From positions 1 to 40,653 of the forward strand of contig JAEUUP010000021.1 of the NCBI GenBank assembly GCA_016787525.1: DNA of 40,653 bases, written 5' to 3'. The DNA comes from Saprospiraceae bacterium (GTDB taxonomy: Bacteria > Bacteroidota > Bacteroidia > Chitinophagales > Saprospiraceae). The notes beneath the pieces are model-generated. The model was not told where the DNA came from and did not search any database. It worked only from the letters and a program-made list of their open reading frames with translations. Position 1 is the stretch's first letter; every line of letters begins with the position of its first letter. The position numbers were made by a program, and so were the translations under genes. Shown here one piece after another: positions 30,911 to 39,353 of the stretch.

Positions 30911-30942
30911 AAAAGAGCGACCCGAGCAAGGTCGCTCTTTTT
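30911..30942. terminator. Bidirectional terminator between moxR and a convergent gene
   Basis: AAAAGAGCGACC (30911-30922) pairs perfectly with GGTCGCTCTTTT (30930-30941), 7-nt loop, tracts on both sides. Confidence 0.93.
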
Positions 30943-30958
30943 GTATCCTGCCTTTTTA

Positions 30959-31888
30959 CTATTTTATCTCCTTCAAAAAGACAAACTCGACCGTTTTAAC
31001 ATCATTTTCTAAAATGGTTCTTTTGCGTTGAAAAGCCGTCAACCAGCCTGTTTTGAGGTTAAAAGCACAGAAGTTCTCATCAAAAATATACTCATTTTGT
31101 GCTTCCATACTGTCATAGACTCTTCGGGAGAGAGGAGAAGTGGGTTGTATGTCAACCGACCATTTTGAAGAATTTGAACCACTCATTCGATTCATAAAGT
31201 GTGCAGCTTGTTGTTTGATGCCTTGCATATCGGGTTCAACGGTGTGCCTAATGTAAGCCACTGAGTTGTCACATTTGGCTAAAAGTGTGGCTTGTGCATT
31301 GAAAGGTTTGCCTTTGGGGTCAAATAAATTAGGTAATTGTGTTTCATAACGTTCCAAGCTATCAACAGTGAATGTGTTGTTGTAGAACTGATGAATCAGG
31401 GTTAATTCCTGAAAATAATTGTAGGTCACGTAGTTGTCAGAAGTCATAAGTTGGCGCATCTCGCCAACGGATTTTGCTACTGAGGGGTTCGAGGCAGCTA
31501 TGGCTGTGAGGTTGTCAAAAATGCTGTAAAACGTTTTTTGTACGTCTCTCATGTTCACAATGCCTTGAAAATCACCATTTTGACCGATGGTATAACGCAC
31601 TTCGACAGACTCATTGCTGCCAAAGGTGTTTTCATATACGGCTGCCACAAGGTAGCCTTTGGTCGTTGCTTCGACGACAGAAACAGTGACAATTTGGCGG
31701 CTTTCGTTTTCTGTTGATTGTTGATTGTTTTTGATGACATGTTTTCCTTTGGTCAATTCAAAACGATGTGTTTCTCCTTTTGTCCATTTGGGTTGGAGGA
31801 AAAAAGTCTTATTTTGAGCATTGAGAATAAAAAATGACGATAAAAAGCATAGGGTAACGATGGCTTTTGGTAAAGATGCGTACATCAT
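30959..31888 (-). CDS. Secreted protein of unknown function
   Basis: A 309-residue protein with a signal peptide (MMYASLPKAIVTLCFLSSFFILNA). I chose the ATG pair at 31888/31885 because upstream codons of the open frame run into the hairpin at 31930. The mature part is beta-rich (FFLQPKWTKGETHRFELTKGKHVIKNN, GYLVAAVYENTFG, TGWLTAFQRKRTILENDVKTVEFVFLKEI) with no recognised domain, perhaps DUF6263/lipocalin-like. It is alone between two terminators. NPSV is encoded by a TACTGAGGGG copy at 31480. Confidence 0.7.
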   Translation of the reverse strand: MMYASLPKAIVTLCFLSSFFILNAQNKTFFLQPKWTKGETHRFELTKGKHVIKNNQQSTENESRQIVTVSVVEATTKGYLVAAVYENTFGSNESVEVRYTIGQNGDFQGIVNMRDVQKTFYSIFDNLTAIAASNPSVAKSVGEMRQLMTSDNYVTYNYFQELTLIHQFYNNTFTVDSLERYETQLPNLFDPKGKPFNAQATLLAKCDNSVAYIRHTVEPDMQGIKQQAAHFMNRMSGSNSSKWSVDIQPTSPLSRRVYDSMEAQNEYIFDENFCAFNLKTGWLTAFQRKRTILENDVKTVEFVFLKEIK

Positions 31889-31929
31889 TTGTTCTTTTAG
31901 TTTAAAAATAGGTACATGGGCAATGTAAA

Positions 31930-31970
31930 ACAAAGGTTCAACCGCATGTGGCTGTCGGTTGAACCTTTGT
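31930..31970 (-). terminator. Terminator after the pseudouridine synthase gene
   Basis: ACAAAGGTTCAACCG (31930-31944) pairs perfectly with CGGTTGAACCTTTGT (31956-31970), 11-nt loop. A TACTGAGGGG copy lies between it and the upstream gene's stop (32008-32017). Confidence 0.7.
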
Positions 31971-32022
31971 GACTTCTAAATTTCATGCCAAAAGAGGATT
32001 GTTTGACCCCCTCAGTATTGGA

Positions 32023-33702
32023 TTAAAAGGATGCAGGAATTTCTATGGTCATCGTGGTTTCGCTGATAGGATGTGTAAAGGTCAAAGATTCGGCGTGCAG
32101 ATAAAGCCTGTCTGCCTTCTGACCATATAAATCATCGCCCACGATGGCAGTGTTCAGTCCTTGTGGGTGAGCCGCATGAACCCGTAGTTGATGGGTGCGA
32201 CCTGTAATAGGGAAAAAATGTATTTTCGTTCTATTCTCAATGCGATCAATGACTTTCCAAGCTGTTTGAGCAGGTTTTCCGTGGGTGTAACAGACCAATT
32301 GTTGCGGTCTATTGTCTAAATCAACGCGCAAAGGCAAATCTATAAAACCTTCATCTTGTTCGATGAGACCCTCCAAGAGAGCCACATAGCGTTTTTTTAT
32401 CTTACGCTTAATGAATTGGCTTTGAAGATGTTGATGCACTTCTTTTGTTTTAGCAATTAGTAGCAAACCTGATGTCGCAGAGTCCAAACGGTGAACAATC
32501 ATGGGGCCTGTGGCTTCGGGATATAAGTTTTGCAATCGGGTTTGTACCGAATCATCAATCTTTTTGCCTGGGATGGAAAAAAAATCCGCTGGTTTGTTGA
32601 TGACCAATAGAAAATCGTCCTCATATACAATGTCGAGCGTTTTATTCTCAGCAGGATTGGTGAGTAGGGGATTGGCTTCCATTTCGATGCCTTCGAGCAT
32701 GTGTGCCAGAATGGGTTCGCATTTGCTTTTGCACGCAGGATAGAAATTACCGTGTTTGCGAATCTCAGAACTGGGTGATTGTCCCCACCAAAACTCTGCC
32801 ATACTGAGGGGGGGCAACTGGTGCAAAAAAGCGTATTGCAACAGTTTGGGGGCGGCGCATTCACCTGCGCCCGAAGGTGGAACGGGGTCGTTGGTATGAG
32901 AAAAAATGGCGTGCAAGCTCTTTTTTTCACCTTTTTGATTCAAGAAAAAGTAATTGTCAAACAGTTGACGTTGCAAAGCCATTGAGCGCGTTTTGCGTTC
33001 AGCTTTCAGTGTTTTCAACTGTTGTTCGTATGCTTCGAGTGATTCTTGTAGATGGGTTATGTGCCGTTTCCAAGTTCGATTGAGGTCTTTCAGTTGGAAA
33101 TATTGGTGTGCGCTTTCATTATTGAGACTTGCTTGTAAGGTTTCGTATTCGGCTTCTGAAAGCGTTTCTTTGGCTTGTTGGCGGCGTTCGTCGCGGTGTT
33201 TTTTAGCCTCTTTAATGTCTTTTTTGAGGTTTGTTACTTCTTTTTCGGCTTGTGCTGTGGCAGTTTTGAGGGCATTTTTGAGGCTTAAAAACTCAGGATT
33301 GTTTTCCAAATCCTCGATGGCTCGATTGATTTTATTGTTTTCTTCTTCACCCAATCTGTAAAAGCCTGCTTCATCCAACATATCAAACACAGGTGGCACA
33401 AACGGACTTAAATGATTCACACCCGCCAATTTGCCCGAGAAAGCTGCTAAATAGCCGACTTCGCCCGCTGCGTTTTGAACCACCAAAACGCCAAACATTT
33501 TGCCTAAACCTTGTTCTTGTGCTGAAAAACCGAAATTGTGTTGCCACTCTGTTTGGTTTTCGAGGTACGCTTGCAATTCCTTGGCAGCCAAAATACTGAG
33601 GGGGTGCGGCTGATAGTGGAAAGGAAAGGTAAATTGCTTGGGCAAACTCAAGCCTTCGGTGGAGTGACGAAAAGGGATGAAGCAAGCAGGTGAAGTTGTC
33701 AT
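32023..33702 (-). CDS. RluA-family pseudouridine synthase with long N-terminal coiled coil
   Basis: About 559 residues from ATG 33702 (a TTG at 33735 would add 11 residues and lies against a repeat copy, so I reject it). The catalytic domain is in the last 210 residues: VYEDDFLLVINKPADFFSIPG, the active-site HRLDSATSGLLLIAKT (catalytic Asp), KKRYVALLEG and ITGRTHQLRVHAA. The N-terminal 250 residues have a strong coiled coil (about 125-245, Lys/Glu/Gln-rich, NLKKDIKEAKKHRDERRQQAKE) and a WW/Cys region (WWGQSPSSEIRKHGNFYPACKSKC). This long RluA variant occurs in several phyla; the extension may bind RNA or ribosomes. Two TACTGAGGGG copies, 32802 and 33594. Confidence 0.9.
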   Translation of the reverse strand: MTTSPACFIPFRHSTEGLSLPKQFTFPFHYQPHPLSILAAKELQAYLENQTEWQHNFGFSAQEQGLGKMFGVLVVQNAAGEVGYLAAFSGKLAGVNHLSPFVPPVFDMLDEAGFYRLGEEENNKINRAIEDLENNPEFLSLKNALKTATAQAEKEVTNLKKDIKEAKKHRDERRQQAKETLSEAEYETLQASLNNESAHQYFQLKDLNRTWKRHITHLQESLEAYEQQLKTLKAERKTRSMALQRQLFDNYFFLNQKGEKKSLHAIFSHTNDPVPPSGAGECAAPKLLQYAFLHQLPPLSMAEFWWGQSPSSEIRKHGNFYPACKSKCEPILAHMLEGIEMEANPLLTNPAENKTLDIVYEDDFLLVINKPADFFSIPGKKIDDSVQTRLQNLYPEATGPMIVHRLDSATSGLLLIAKTKEVHQHLQSQFIKRKIKKRYVALLEGLIEQDEGFIDLPLRVDLDNRPQQLVCYTHGKPAQTAWKVIDRIENRTKIHFFPITGRTHQLRVHAAHPQGLNTAIVGDDLYGQKADRLYLHAESLTFTHPISETTMTIEIPASF

Positions 33703-33759
33703 TTTGAAACAAGAATGGTTCGTGTTTTGGTACAATACTGAGGGGGTATTGAAAAGAAG

Positions 33760-33793
33760 AATTGTAGGAAGATTCTAAAATCTTCCTACAATT
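33760..33793 (-). terminator. Terminator after proC
   Basis: AATTGTAGGAAGAT (33760-33773) pairs perfectly with ATCTTCCTACAATT (33780-33793), 6-nt loop. A five-G copy of the TACTGAGGGG word follows at 33736. Confidence 0.8.
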
Positions 33794-33814
33794 GAGTTTG
33801 ACTTTTTCAGCGTA

Positions 33815-34615
33815 TCATTTGCCCAATTCGACAGCACGATTGTAAGCGGCGACTGCGCCATCAATGATGTCCTGATGCAAAGTATTGGCTTTGAATGATT
33901 TAATAGCGGCTTCAGTTGTGCCACCACGTGATGAAACACGCAAAATCCAATCGGCACAAGACAAGTTGGACTTGTTGTATAAATCAACAGCTCCTGTAAA
34001 CGTCTGAACCACCAACAGCTCTGCTTCTGATTCCGAAAAGCCCAATTGACGAGCCGCTTGCATCATCGCATCCATGAAAAAATAAACATACGCAGGGCCT
34101 GAGCCAGAAATGGCGGTCGTTGCGTCAATCATGTCTTCTTGCTCGACATACACCGTTTTGCCAGTGGTAGCCAATAGGTTTTGCACCATGACCAACTCAA
34201 GGCGTGTCACTTCGTCTGCCGATGTGAATGCCGTCATACCTTGTCCGATTTGTGCGGGCAGATTAGGCATAGCGCGAATCACTTTTTTCACACCCAGTGC
34301 TTCTTGTATGTTTTTGATTTTGACACCTGCCATGATGGTCAAAAAGACTTGCTCTTCTGTTGTCGCTGCTTTGAGTTTTTCAAACAAAGAGCCTGAATCT
34401 TGCGGTTTAACCGCTAAAATGATAACATCTGCTTTTTCAATACAATCTTTTGCATCTAAATACACCGAGCCGATGTTCAAACTGCGCAATTGAGCCGCTT
34501 TTTCGGGCAAATGCTCCAAAATCATCAATTGTTCGCGAGTCGTAACGTGTGAGCGCAAAAAGGCTTGGGCATAAGTCAAACCCATATTGCCGCCGCCAAT
34601 GATAAGAATATTCAT
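33815..34615 (-). CDS. proC: Pyrroline-5-carboxylate reductase
   Basis: A 266-residue enzyme for the last step of proline synthesis (P5C to proline with NAD(P)H). N-terminal Rossmann motif MNILIIGGGNMGLTYA, ADVIILAVKPQ, VIRAMPNLPAQIGQG, and the C-terminal dimer domain with the signature ISGSGPAYVYFFMDAMM and SSRGGTTEAAIKSF (a PGGTT variant). Full length and intact. No TACTGAGGGG copy inside, but one on each side (33736, 34737). A -7-like TAAATTTG box occurs on the minus strand at 34693-34686. Confidence 0.97.
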   Translation of the reverse strand: MNILIIGGGNMGLTYAQAFLRSHVTTREQLMILEHLPEKAAQLRSLNIGSVYLDAKDCIEKADVIILAVKPQDSGSLFEKLKAATTEEQVFLTIMAGVKIKNIQEALGVKKVIRAMPNLPAQIGQGMTAFTSADEVTRLELVMVQNLLATTGKTVYVEQEDMIDATTAISGSGPAYVYFFMDAMMQAARQLGFSESEAELLVVQTFTGAVDLYNKSNLSCADWILRVSSRGGTTEAAIKSFKANTLHQDIIDGAVAAYNRAVELGK

Positions 34616-34832
34616 ATTTGATACGGATTAATTGGTTAATGATTGGCTGTTCTTGTTGTTGTACCAATCATGGTTTTTTACGCCGCAAATTTACGTTGAA
34701 TCTTTTGAAAAGTTGTTTTTTCGTCGAATTAAACCACCCCTCAGTATTTAAGCTTAATTAGCTTAACTATTTTTATCAATCTTTGTACTTTGGTCAGGCA
34801 CACTAAACATGTTATCATAAACAATAGAAATC

Positions 34833-35705
34833 ATGAAAAATCACCTAACTTTTCTTTGCCTACTTACAACTTTTGCCTGTTTTGCTCAAAAACGATTGAA
34901 TTTGACCCTTCCCGACGATGCGTTGACCGCCACGCGGAAGGTTCAAGCTTCTTTGGTGGATGGCGAATCTTGTATCTACTATTGGGAAGGCTCTGTCTAT
35001 TCGCGCATTCCTCAAGAGCGTGATAAATTACTTTTTAACTATGTGGGTATGAATATTCGCACCACTAAAACCGATACCGCGCATGGTAAAACGGGTTATC
35101 GCCAATACAGCCGCGAGATTTTGCTTTATATGAATCCTAAAACAGGCGAGGTCATACGCACATGGACAAATCCGTGGACGCAAAAAGAAGTGACCGTTCT
35201 TCAAATCGTGAATGACCCTGTTAATTCGCGTGGTGTGTTGACAGCCGACGATTTAGGCACACCTTTTAGTGTGGTGGATGGTCGTGCTTTTTGGAATATC
35301 GAAGTGCCTTTGCTTTATCCGAATCCTATGAAAGGCGAGACGTACAAGACTTATGTTGGTACGAATAAGCCGATGTATCAAGCCATCGAGATGTTCAATT
35401 TTTCTGTGGATGTTAAAGAGTTGACGAATCCTAAAAAGAAAAGGGCGGATGATGTCAACATCTCTTGGGCAAGGGTCTGTCAATGGTTGCCTTGGATGGA
35501 AATGGGCGACAAAGAAGGCTGGCTCATCTACAATGGACAAGGTAAAAAGCTGTCGAAATTCGACCATTTGCCGACGGCCTTAAAAGATTTTATTGCCAAA
35601 GAGCATCCTGAATTTACAACGCCGCCACCTATTGACGACAAACGCCCAAACGAAACTTCGTGGACGTATTTTAAGAAATGGATTGATAAGAAACGGGGTC
35701 AATGA
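34833..35705 (+). CDS. Secreted DUF1838-family protein
   Basis: A 290-residue protein with a signal peptide (MKNHLTFLCLLTTFACFAQ). The mature part (VDGESCIYYWEGSVYSRIPQERDKLLFNYVGMNIRTT, SREILLYMNPKTGEVIRTWTNPWT, SWARVCQWLPWMEMGDKEGWLIYNGQGKK) fits DUF1838 as I know it. Function not established; such genes often lie near SDR and DUF3598-like genes. It is first in a 5.4-kb same-strand cluster. A -7-like box TACTTTGG (34786-34793) precedes it. Copies of the TACTGAGGGG word flank it at 34737 and 35709, none inside. Confidence 0.82.
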   Translation: MKNHLTFLCLLTTFACFAQKRLNLTLPDDALTATRKVQASLVDGESCIYYWEGSVYSRIPQERDKLLFNYVGMNIRTTKTDTAHGKTGYRQYSREILLYMNPKTGEVIRTWTNPWTQKEVTVLQIVNDPVNSRGVLTADDLGTPFSVVDGRAFWNIEVPLLYPNPMKGETYKTYVGTNKPMYQAIEMFNFSVDVKELTNPKKKRADDVNISWARVCQWLPWMEMGDKEGWLIYNGQGKKLSKFDHLPTALKDFIAKEHPEFTTPPPIDDKRPNETSWTYFKKWIDKKRGQ

Positions 35706-35753
35706 CACCCCCTCAGTATCCAGCATCTGTATCATTCAATAAACAATGACTCT

Positions 35754-36944
35754 ATGGATTACAACTTACCACCTGTTTGGACGCAGTTGCAGCAGCATGA
35801 GGTGTTTCCAACCTTCGACCACGATGAACGGGCGCGCTATAATTTTCTGTCCAACCTCAATCGTTTTATTGCAACCACCGTTGCGCCAGCGACAAAAGTG
35901 GCTTACGATAGGCGTGTCGAGTCTGAGTTTGTCGCCACACACGGTCGCAGCTTCCAGAATCGCCTTGAATTGCAAGAAGCGATGCAACACGAACCTCTGT
36001 ACCAAACGTGGGCGGCGTTGCGGCGATGCACGATGGAGATGCGCCAACAAAACGGACGAGCTGCGACCCTTCGCCAAGCGCATGAATTGGCGGCAAAGGT
36101 AGAAAACCTCAATCGCGACAACGATAAGCTCATCTTGACACCGAATTTTGTGCAACCACCTTATTTGGAACACGTGGACAATCATCTGATGCCGGGCAGT
36201 TATCGTACCGCTTATTTCGACAAAGATGTGTCCAATGCCGCCAACTATGACAGTGGCTTATTCGTCACCAGTGGGGGTCTATTGGGTAGCTTGACTGATG
36301 GCGGCGGTAAGGCGATTGCTCATTGGGTCAAAGAGATGTATCCCGACTTTAAGCCGAAACGCATCTTGGATCTGGGCGCAGGTTTGGGGCATAATACATT
36401 GCCTCTGGCGCAAGCCTTTCCCGATGCCGAGGTGTATGCGATTGATGCCTCCGAGCCTTTCTTGCGTTATGGGGCTGCCAGAGCCAAAGCTTTGGGTATC
36501 GAAAATGTTTGGTTCGTTCAGATGAATGCTGAAAACATGGCGGCATTTACTGAAAGGTCTTTTGATTGGGTTCAAAGTACCATGTTCTTGCATGAAACAG
36601 GCGGTCACGCCATTCATCGCATTACCAAAGAAATCAATCGCGTTTTGGCAAAAGGTGGTTTGACTTTGCACATCGAGCAACCGCCTTACACGGCGGACAT
36701 GAGTTTTTATGAACAATTCATGCGCGATTGGGACGCTTACAACAATGCTGAACCCTTTTGGGGCTTTCTTCACGACTTAGACCCACGCGACTTGATGCAA
36801 GAGGCGGGTGTGGCTGCTGAAAACTTCATTCAGGTGTATGTGCGGGCTATCAATGATTTGGATACAGCACAAACCGATGCGACAATGCAAGAAGACTATG
36901 GGCGTACACCACGTTGGCATGTATTCGGGGGATGGAAAAGATAG
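35754..36944 (+). CDS. Class I SAM-dependent methyltransferase
   Basis: A 396-residue protein. Residues about 200-340 form a Rossmann methyltransferase domain: motif I RILDLGAGLGHNTLPLAQAF (203-222), acidic end of strand 2 in EVYAIDAS, motif II-like FDWVQSTMFLHETGG, and RVLAKGGLTLHIEQPP. The N-terminal 195 residues are helical and unrecognised and include GSYRTAYFDKDVSNAANYDSGLFVTSGG, which may bind the substrate. The partner genes suggest a small-molecule substrate. It sits 48 bp after the DUF1838 gene and 37 bp before the next gene, with TACTGAGGGG copies in both junctions. Confidence 0.88.
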   Translation: MDYNLPPVWTQLQQHEVFPTFDHDERARYNFLSNLNRFIATTVAPATKVAYDRRVESEFVATHGRSFQNRLELQEAMQHEPLYQTWAALRRCTMEMRQQNGRAATLRQAHELAAKVENLNRDNDKLILTPNFVQPPYLEHVDNHLMPGSYRTAYFDKDVSNAANYDSGLFVTSGGLLGSLTDGGGKAIAHWVKEMYPDFKPKRILDLGAGLGHNTLPLAQAFPDAEVYAIDASEPFLRYGAARAKALGIENVWFVQMNAENMAAFTERSFDWVQSTMFLHETGGHAIHRITKEINRVLAKGGLTLHIEQPPYTADMSFYEQFMRDWDAYNNAEPFWGFLHDLDPRDLMQEAGVAAENFIQVYVRAINDLDTAQTDATMQEDYGRTPRWHVFGGWKR

Positions 36945-36981
36945 ACCCCCCTCAGTATCATCACTAAAAAATGCTTTTTCG

Positions 36982-37341
36982 ATGGAAATAAACGATATTC
37001 TGATGGCAGGAAATAAGAGTAAGGGACAACGACCTTACTATCTCGACGACCCTGCCGTAGAGCGTGTTTTAAATATTACGATGGCTTTGGCAACAGAACT
37101 GGCGGTGTTGAGAGAAAGATTGGACACCGTGGAACGCTTGCTCGATAGCAAAGGCGTGTTGGCACAAACGGAGATAGAAACCTTCGTGCCAGACAGTGCA
37201 GCGGCAGAAGCGCGACAACTGGCACACGCACGCTATGTGGCGCGGATACTGCGCATCGTGCAGCAAGAACTGGAAGCCGTGGCACAACCCGAAAACAATA
37301 AACCCATGACAGAAATCGCCGCCGACATCAATGAGATGTGA
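36982..37341 (+). CDS. Small helical protein of unknown function
   Basis: A 119-residue protein, mostly alpha-helical, with probable amphipathic helices (VERVLNITMALATELAVLRERLDTVERLLDSKG and ARYVARILRIVQQELEAVA). No signal or domain is recognised. I set the start at ATG 36982; the longer open frame overlaps the methyltransferase and is unlikely. Placement 37 bp after the methyltransferase suggests co-expression, perhaps as a partner subunit (inference). Confidence 0.65.
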   Translation: MEINDILMAGNKSKGQRPYYLDDPAVERVLNITMALATELAVLRERLDTVERLLDSKGVLAQTEIETFVPDSAAAEARQLAHARYVARILRIVQQELEAVAQPENNKPMTEIAADINEM

Positions 37342-37467
37342 GCCGATATAAGTGCTATGGGGTCTTTTATCGGTGGTTGTAAAGGCAACGCACATGTGCG
37401 CCATTTTTGAAATTGTCATAAATGTCTGCTGTGTTTTAATACCGATATAAAGAAATACTAAACTCAC

Positions 37468-37604
37468 TGTTTTTCGCTTCGCTCTCCTCCAAAGGAGTCC
37501 TCACGGACGAAGGAGTCCTTTGGACAAAGTGCGTGCTTGGGAATAATCTTTTCAGAGCGAAGCCCCTTTTTGAGCTTGCAAAGCTCAAAAAGGGGCTTCG
37601 CTCT
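37468..37604. repeat. Composite hairpin region, copy F
   Basis: CACTGTTTTTCGC at about 37465-37478 resembles the edge of the small module. An imperfect inverted repeat around TCCAAAGGAGTCC / GGAGTCCTTTGGA spans about 37488-37524. A perfect 24-bp inverted repeat (37554-37577 with 37581-37604, gca loop) starts AGAGCGAAGCCCC. It lies in the 382-bp gap before the SnoaL-like gene; the remainder of the gap shows nothing certain. Confidence 0.8.
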
Positions 37605-37723
37605 ATAAAAAAACTATTCTTGTAACGAGGGAGCTTGCGACCAATGTTGTGTATATGCTTAGCATTTGTTTATGTTGTTATCAAATTATTTCTTGTTTTA
37701 CAATCAAAAACCCTCGTGTTATC

Positions 37724-38149
37724 ATGTCTCCTACAAACACCGTGGATGCTTTTTTCAAAGCCATCATAGAACGCGACGCGGAAGCCATCATTCGCTTTTA
37801 TGTTGCTGATGAACTTACTTATGTTATCTTGGAAGGCCCTCGGCTCAGTACCAAAGGTTTTACAAAAATCGCCGATGGGTGGCGGGCGTTTTGTGTTTCG
37901 CCGTTCCGTTTGCACAGTATCGAATGGCTCGAAGGGGCTTTTGCGGAAGCGGAAGGCTCGTTGGCTTGGGTGAGTGGGGTAGTGGCATTGACCGTTTCGT
38001 TGCATGAGAAAACCTTTGTACAAACGTTTCGGGTGAGTTTTGTATTGAAAAAGAGTGTAGATACTGAGGGGTGGTTGATTCGGCACGAACACGTCTCGGG
38101 TGCTTTGCTCGACCCTTATGGTACGGGCGATTGGGTGAAATCGGTGTGA
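37724..38149 (+). CDS. SnoaL-like / NTF2-fold protein
   Basis: A 141-residue protein with the cone-shaped NTF2-like fold: N-terminal helices VDAFFKAIIERDAEAIIRFYVADELTYVI, GWRAFCVSPFRLHSIEWLEGAF and paired strands (SLAWVSGVVALTVSLHEKTFVQTFRVSFVLKK, WLIRHEHVSGAL). This is the SnoaL_3/DUF4440 type, which act as isomerases, hydrolases or ligand binders. ATG 37724 is chosen over upstream codons because it gives the standard start. DTEGW is encoded by a TACTGAGGGG copy at 38062. No catalytic residues can be assigned. Confidence 0.8.
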   Translation: MSPTNTVDAFFKAIIERDAEAIIRFYVADELTYVILEGPRLSTKGFTKIADGWRAFCVSPFRLHSIEWLEGAFAEAEGSLAWVSGVVALTVSLHEKTFVQTFRVSFVLKKSVDTEGWLIRHEHVSGALLDPYGTGDWVKSV

Positions 38150-38194
38150 TAAAGTGTTGTTTCGCCGCAATTTTTTTTGTTTATCGGACAAAAC

Positions 38195-38224
38195 TTGGTG
38201 CAAAGAGTAGAAGTCGTAACTTTG
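38195..38224 (+). promoter_or_regulatory. Promoter of the marR-type gene
   Basis: CTTG (ending 38197), a 19-bp spacer and TAACTTTG (38217-38224) fit the Bacteroidota consensus well. The start codon is 36 bp downstream. Confidence 0.6.
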
Positions 38225-38260
38225 TTGAATCTACTAACCAAATCATAAACGATAAAAACC

Positions 38261-38734
38261 ATGCTAAACAAGCGATACGAAGAAATATTGATACTTGCCC
38301 TCATCGCTTTGGGCGATAGACTCAAAAGAAGGCGCGATATATTGAGTCAAAACTTAGGTATCTCTACCCAGCAGTGGCTCATACTTTTGTATCTTGGCAA
38401 AGACCCCAATATTGCTTACATTGACCAAAGGGATACAGACAAACCTATTTTAGCCTCTGACTTGGCGCAAGCCTTGAATGTGAGCCGACCCAATATCACA
38501 AATTTGATTAGTGTTTTGATGGATAAAGAGCTGGTAGAGCAAATTGGCGAGAAGGATGACCGTCGCCGCAAGGGCTTGGTGTTGACCGAAAAAGGCGTTG
38601 ATGTGTTGGAAAGCCTACAACCAAAGCGTGAGATGCTCAATAGTGAGTTGTTTGTGAATATGACAGAAGCAGAAAAGGTCACTTTTTTGAATCTGATTGA
38701 AAAAATGATGTGTAATTTGACAGCTTTCAAATAA
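38261..38734 (+). CDS. MarR-family transcriptional regulator
   Basis: A 157-residue winged-helix repressor. The HTH is ILASDLAQALNVSRPNITNLISVLMDKELVEQIGEKDDRRRKGLVLTEKG, with the conserved DxRxxxxxLT wing. The N- and C-terminal helices for dimerisation are present. It has its own promoter and lies in the middle of the same-strand cluster, so it likely controls the downstream lipocalin-like and SDR genes in response to a small molecule (inference). No TACTGAGGGG copy. Confidence 0.92.
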   Translation: MLNKRYEEILILALIALGDRLKRRRDILSQNLGISTQQWLILLYLGKDPNIAYIDQRDTDKPILASDLAQALNVSRPNITNLISVLMDKELVEQIGEKDDRRRKGLVLTEKGVDVLESLQPKREMLNSELFVNMTEAEKVTFLNLIEKMMCNLTAFK

Positions 38735-38818
38735 AATGCGGCTTCATTCGTCGCATCAAAAATACAAATGCTCGTCATTTTGTGGACATATATTTTAATT
38801 CAATTAAAAATAGAACCT

Positions 38819-39325
38819 ATGACACTAAGATTGTTTCCATTGCATTTGGGTATTTGGGAAGGCACTTATACACGCATCCAACCCGACGGTACTGTGAGCA
38901 ATACCTTTCGCAGCCGATTGACCATACGAATGCCCGATGATAGGACTTATCAGCAGGTTAATGAGTATTTTTGGGACGATGGCCACTACGAATGCCACGA
39001 TTTTGGCACAACTTACTTCAATGAGCAAGGAGAGTTGATATTCGACAATCCGCGTATGGTGGGCAAGGCATGGGAAACGCAAAACAGTGTGGTATTAACT
39101 TGGTCGTACAGAGACCGTCCTGACTCACAATTGTATGAATTGATTAATCTTATTGGCGACAACAAACACCGCATCCGCGTTTGGAAATGGTCGTGTGGTG
39201 ATGTATTTGAAGGTTTGACGATGATTGACGAGCGCAAAGTAGGCGAAGTCAGCGACATTCCCGATTCTTTTTGGACAGAATTGCCCAACAAACGCTTCAA
39301 AGGTGTCTCACGTTCCAATCTTTAG
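38819..39325 (+). CDS. Lipocalin-like protein, possibly DUF3598-related
   Basis: A 168-residue protein made mainly of beta strands: FPLHLGIWEGTYTRIQPDGTVSNTFRSRLTIRM, YQQVNEYFWDDGHYECHDFGTTYFNEQGELIFDN, SVVLTWSYRDRPDSQLYELINL, HRIRVWKWSCGDVFEGLTMIDERKV. The pattern of GxWEG with downstream antiparallel strands suggests a calycin/lipocalin fold as in DUF3598. Start ATG 38819 removes a hydrophobic stretch that is probably leader. It is followed 28 bp later by the SDR gene with a TACTGAGGGG copy in the junction. Likely ligand binding or isomerase-like; not proven. Confidence 0.68.
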   Translation: MTLRLFPLHLGIWEGTYTRIQPDGTVSNTFRSRLTIRMPDDRTYQQVNEYFWDDGHYECHDFGTTYFNEQGELIFDNPRMVGKAWETQNSVVLTWSYRDRPDSQLYELINLIGDNKHRIRVWKWSCGDVFEGLTMIDERKVGEVSDIPDSFWTELPNKRFKGVSRSNL

Positions 39326-39353
39326 ACCCCCCTCAGTATAAATCGTAAAAATC

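Noticed and set aside
33703-33735. Start of the pseudouridine synthase at 33735
   Set aside because: It is a TTG codon directly against a repeat copy; ATG 33702 is better.
36808-36981. Longer frame of the small helical protein overlapping the methyltransferase
   Set aside because: It would share 137 bp with the methyltransferase gene in another frame; ATG 36982 follows that gene cleanly.
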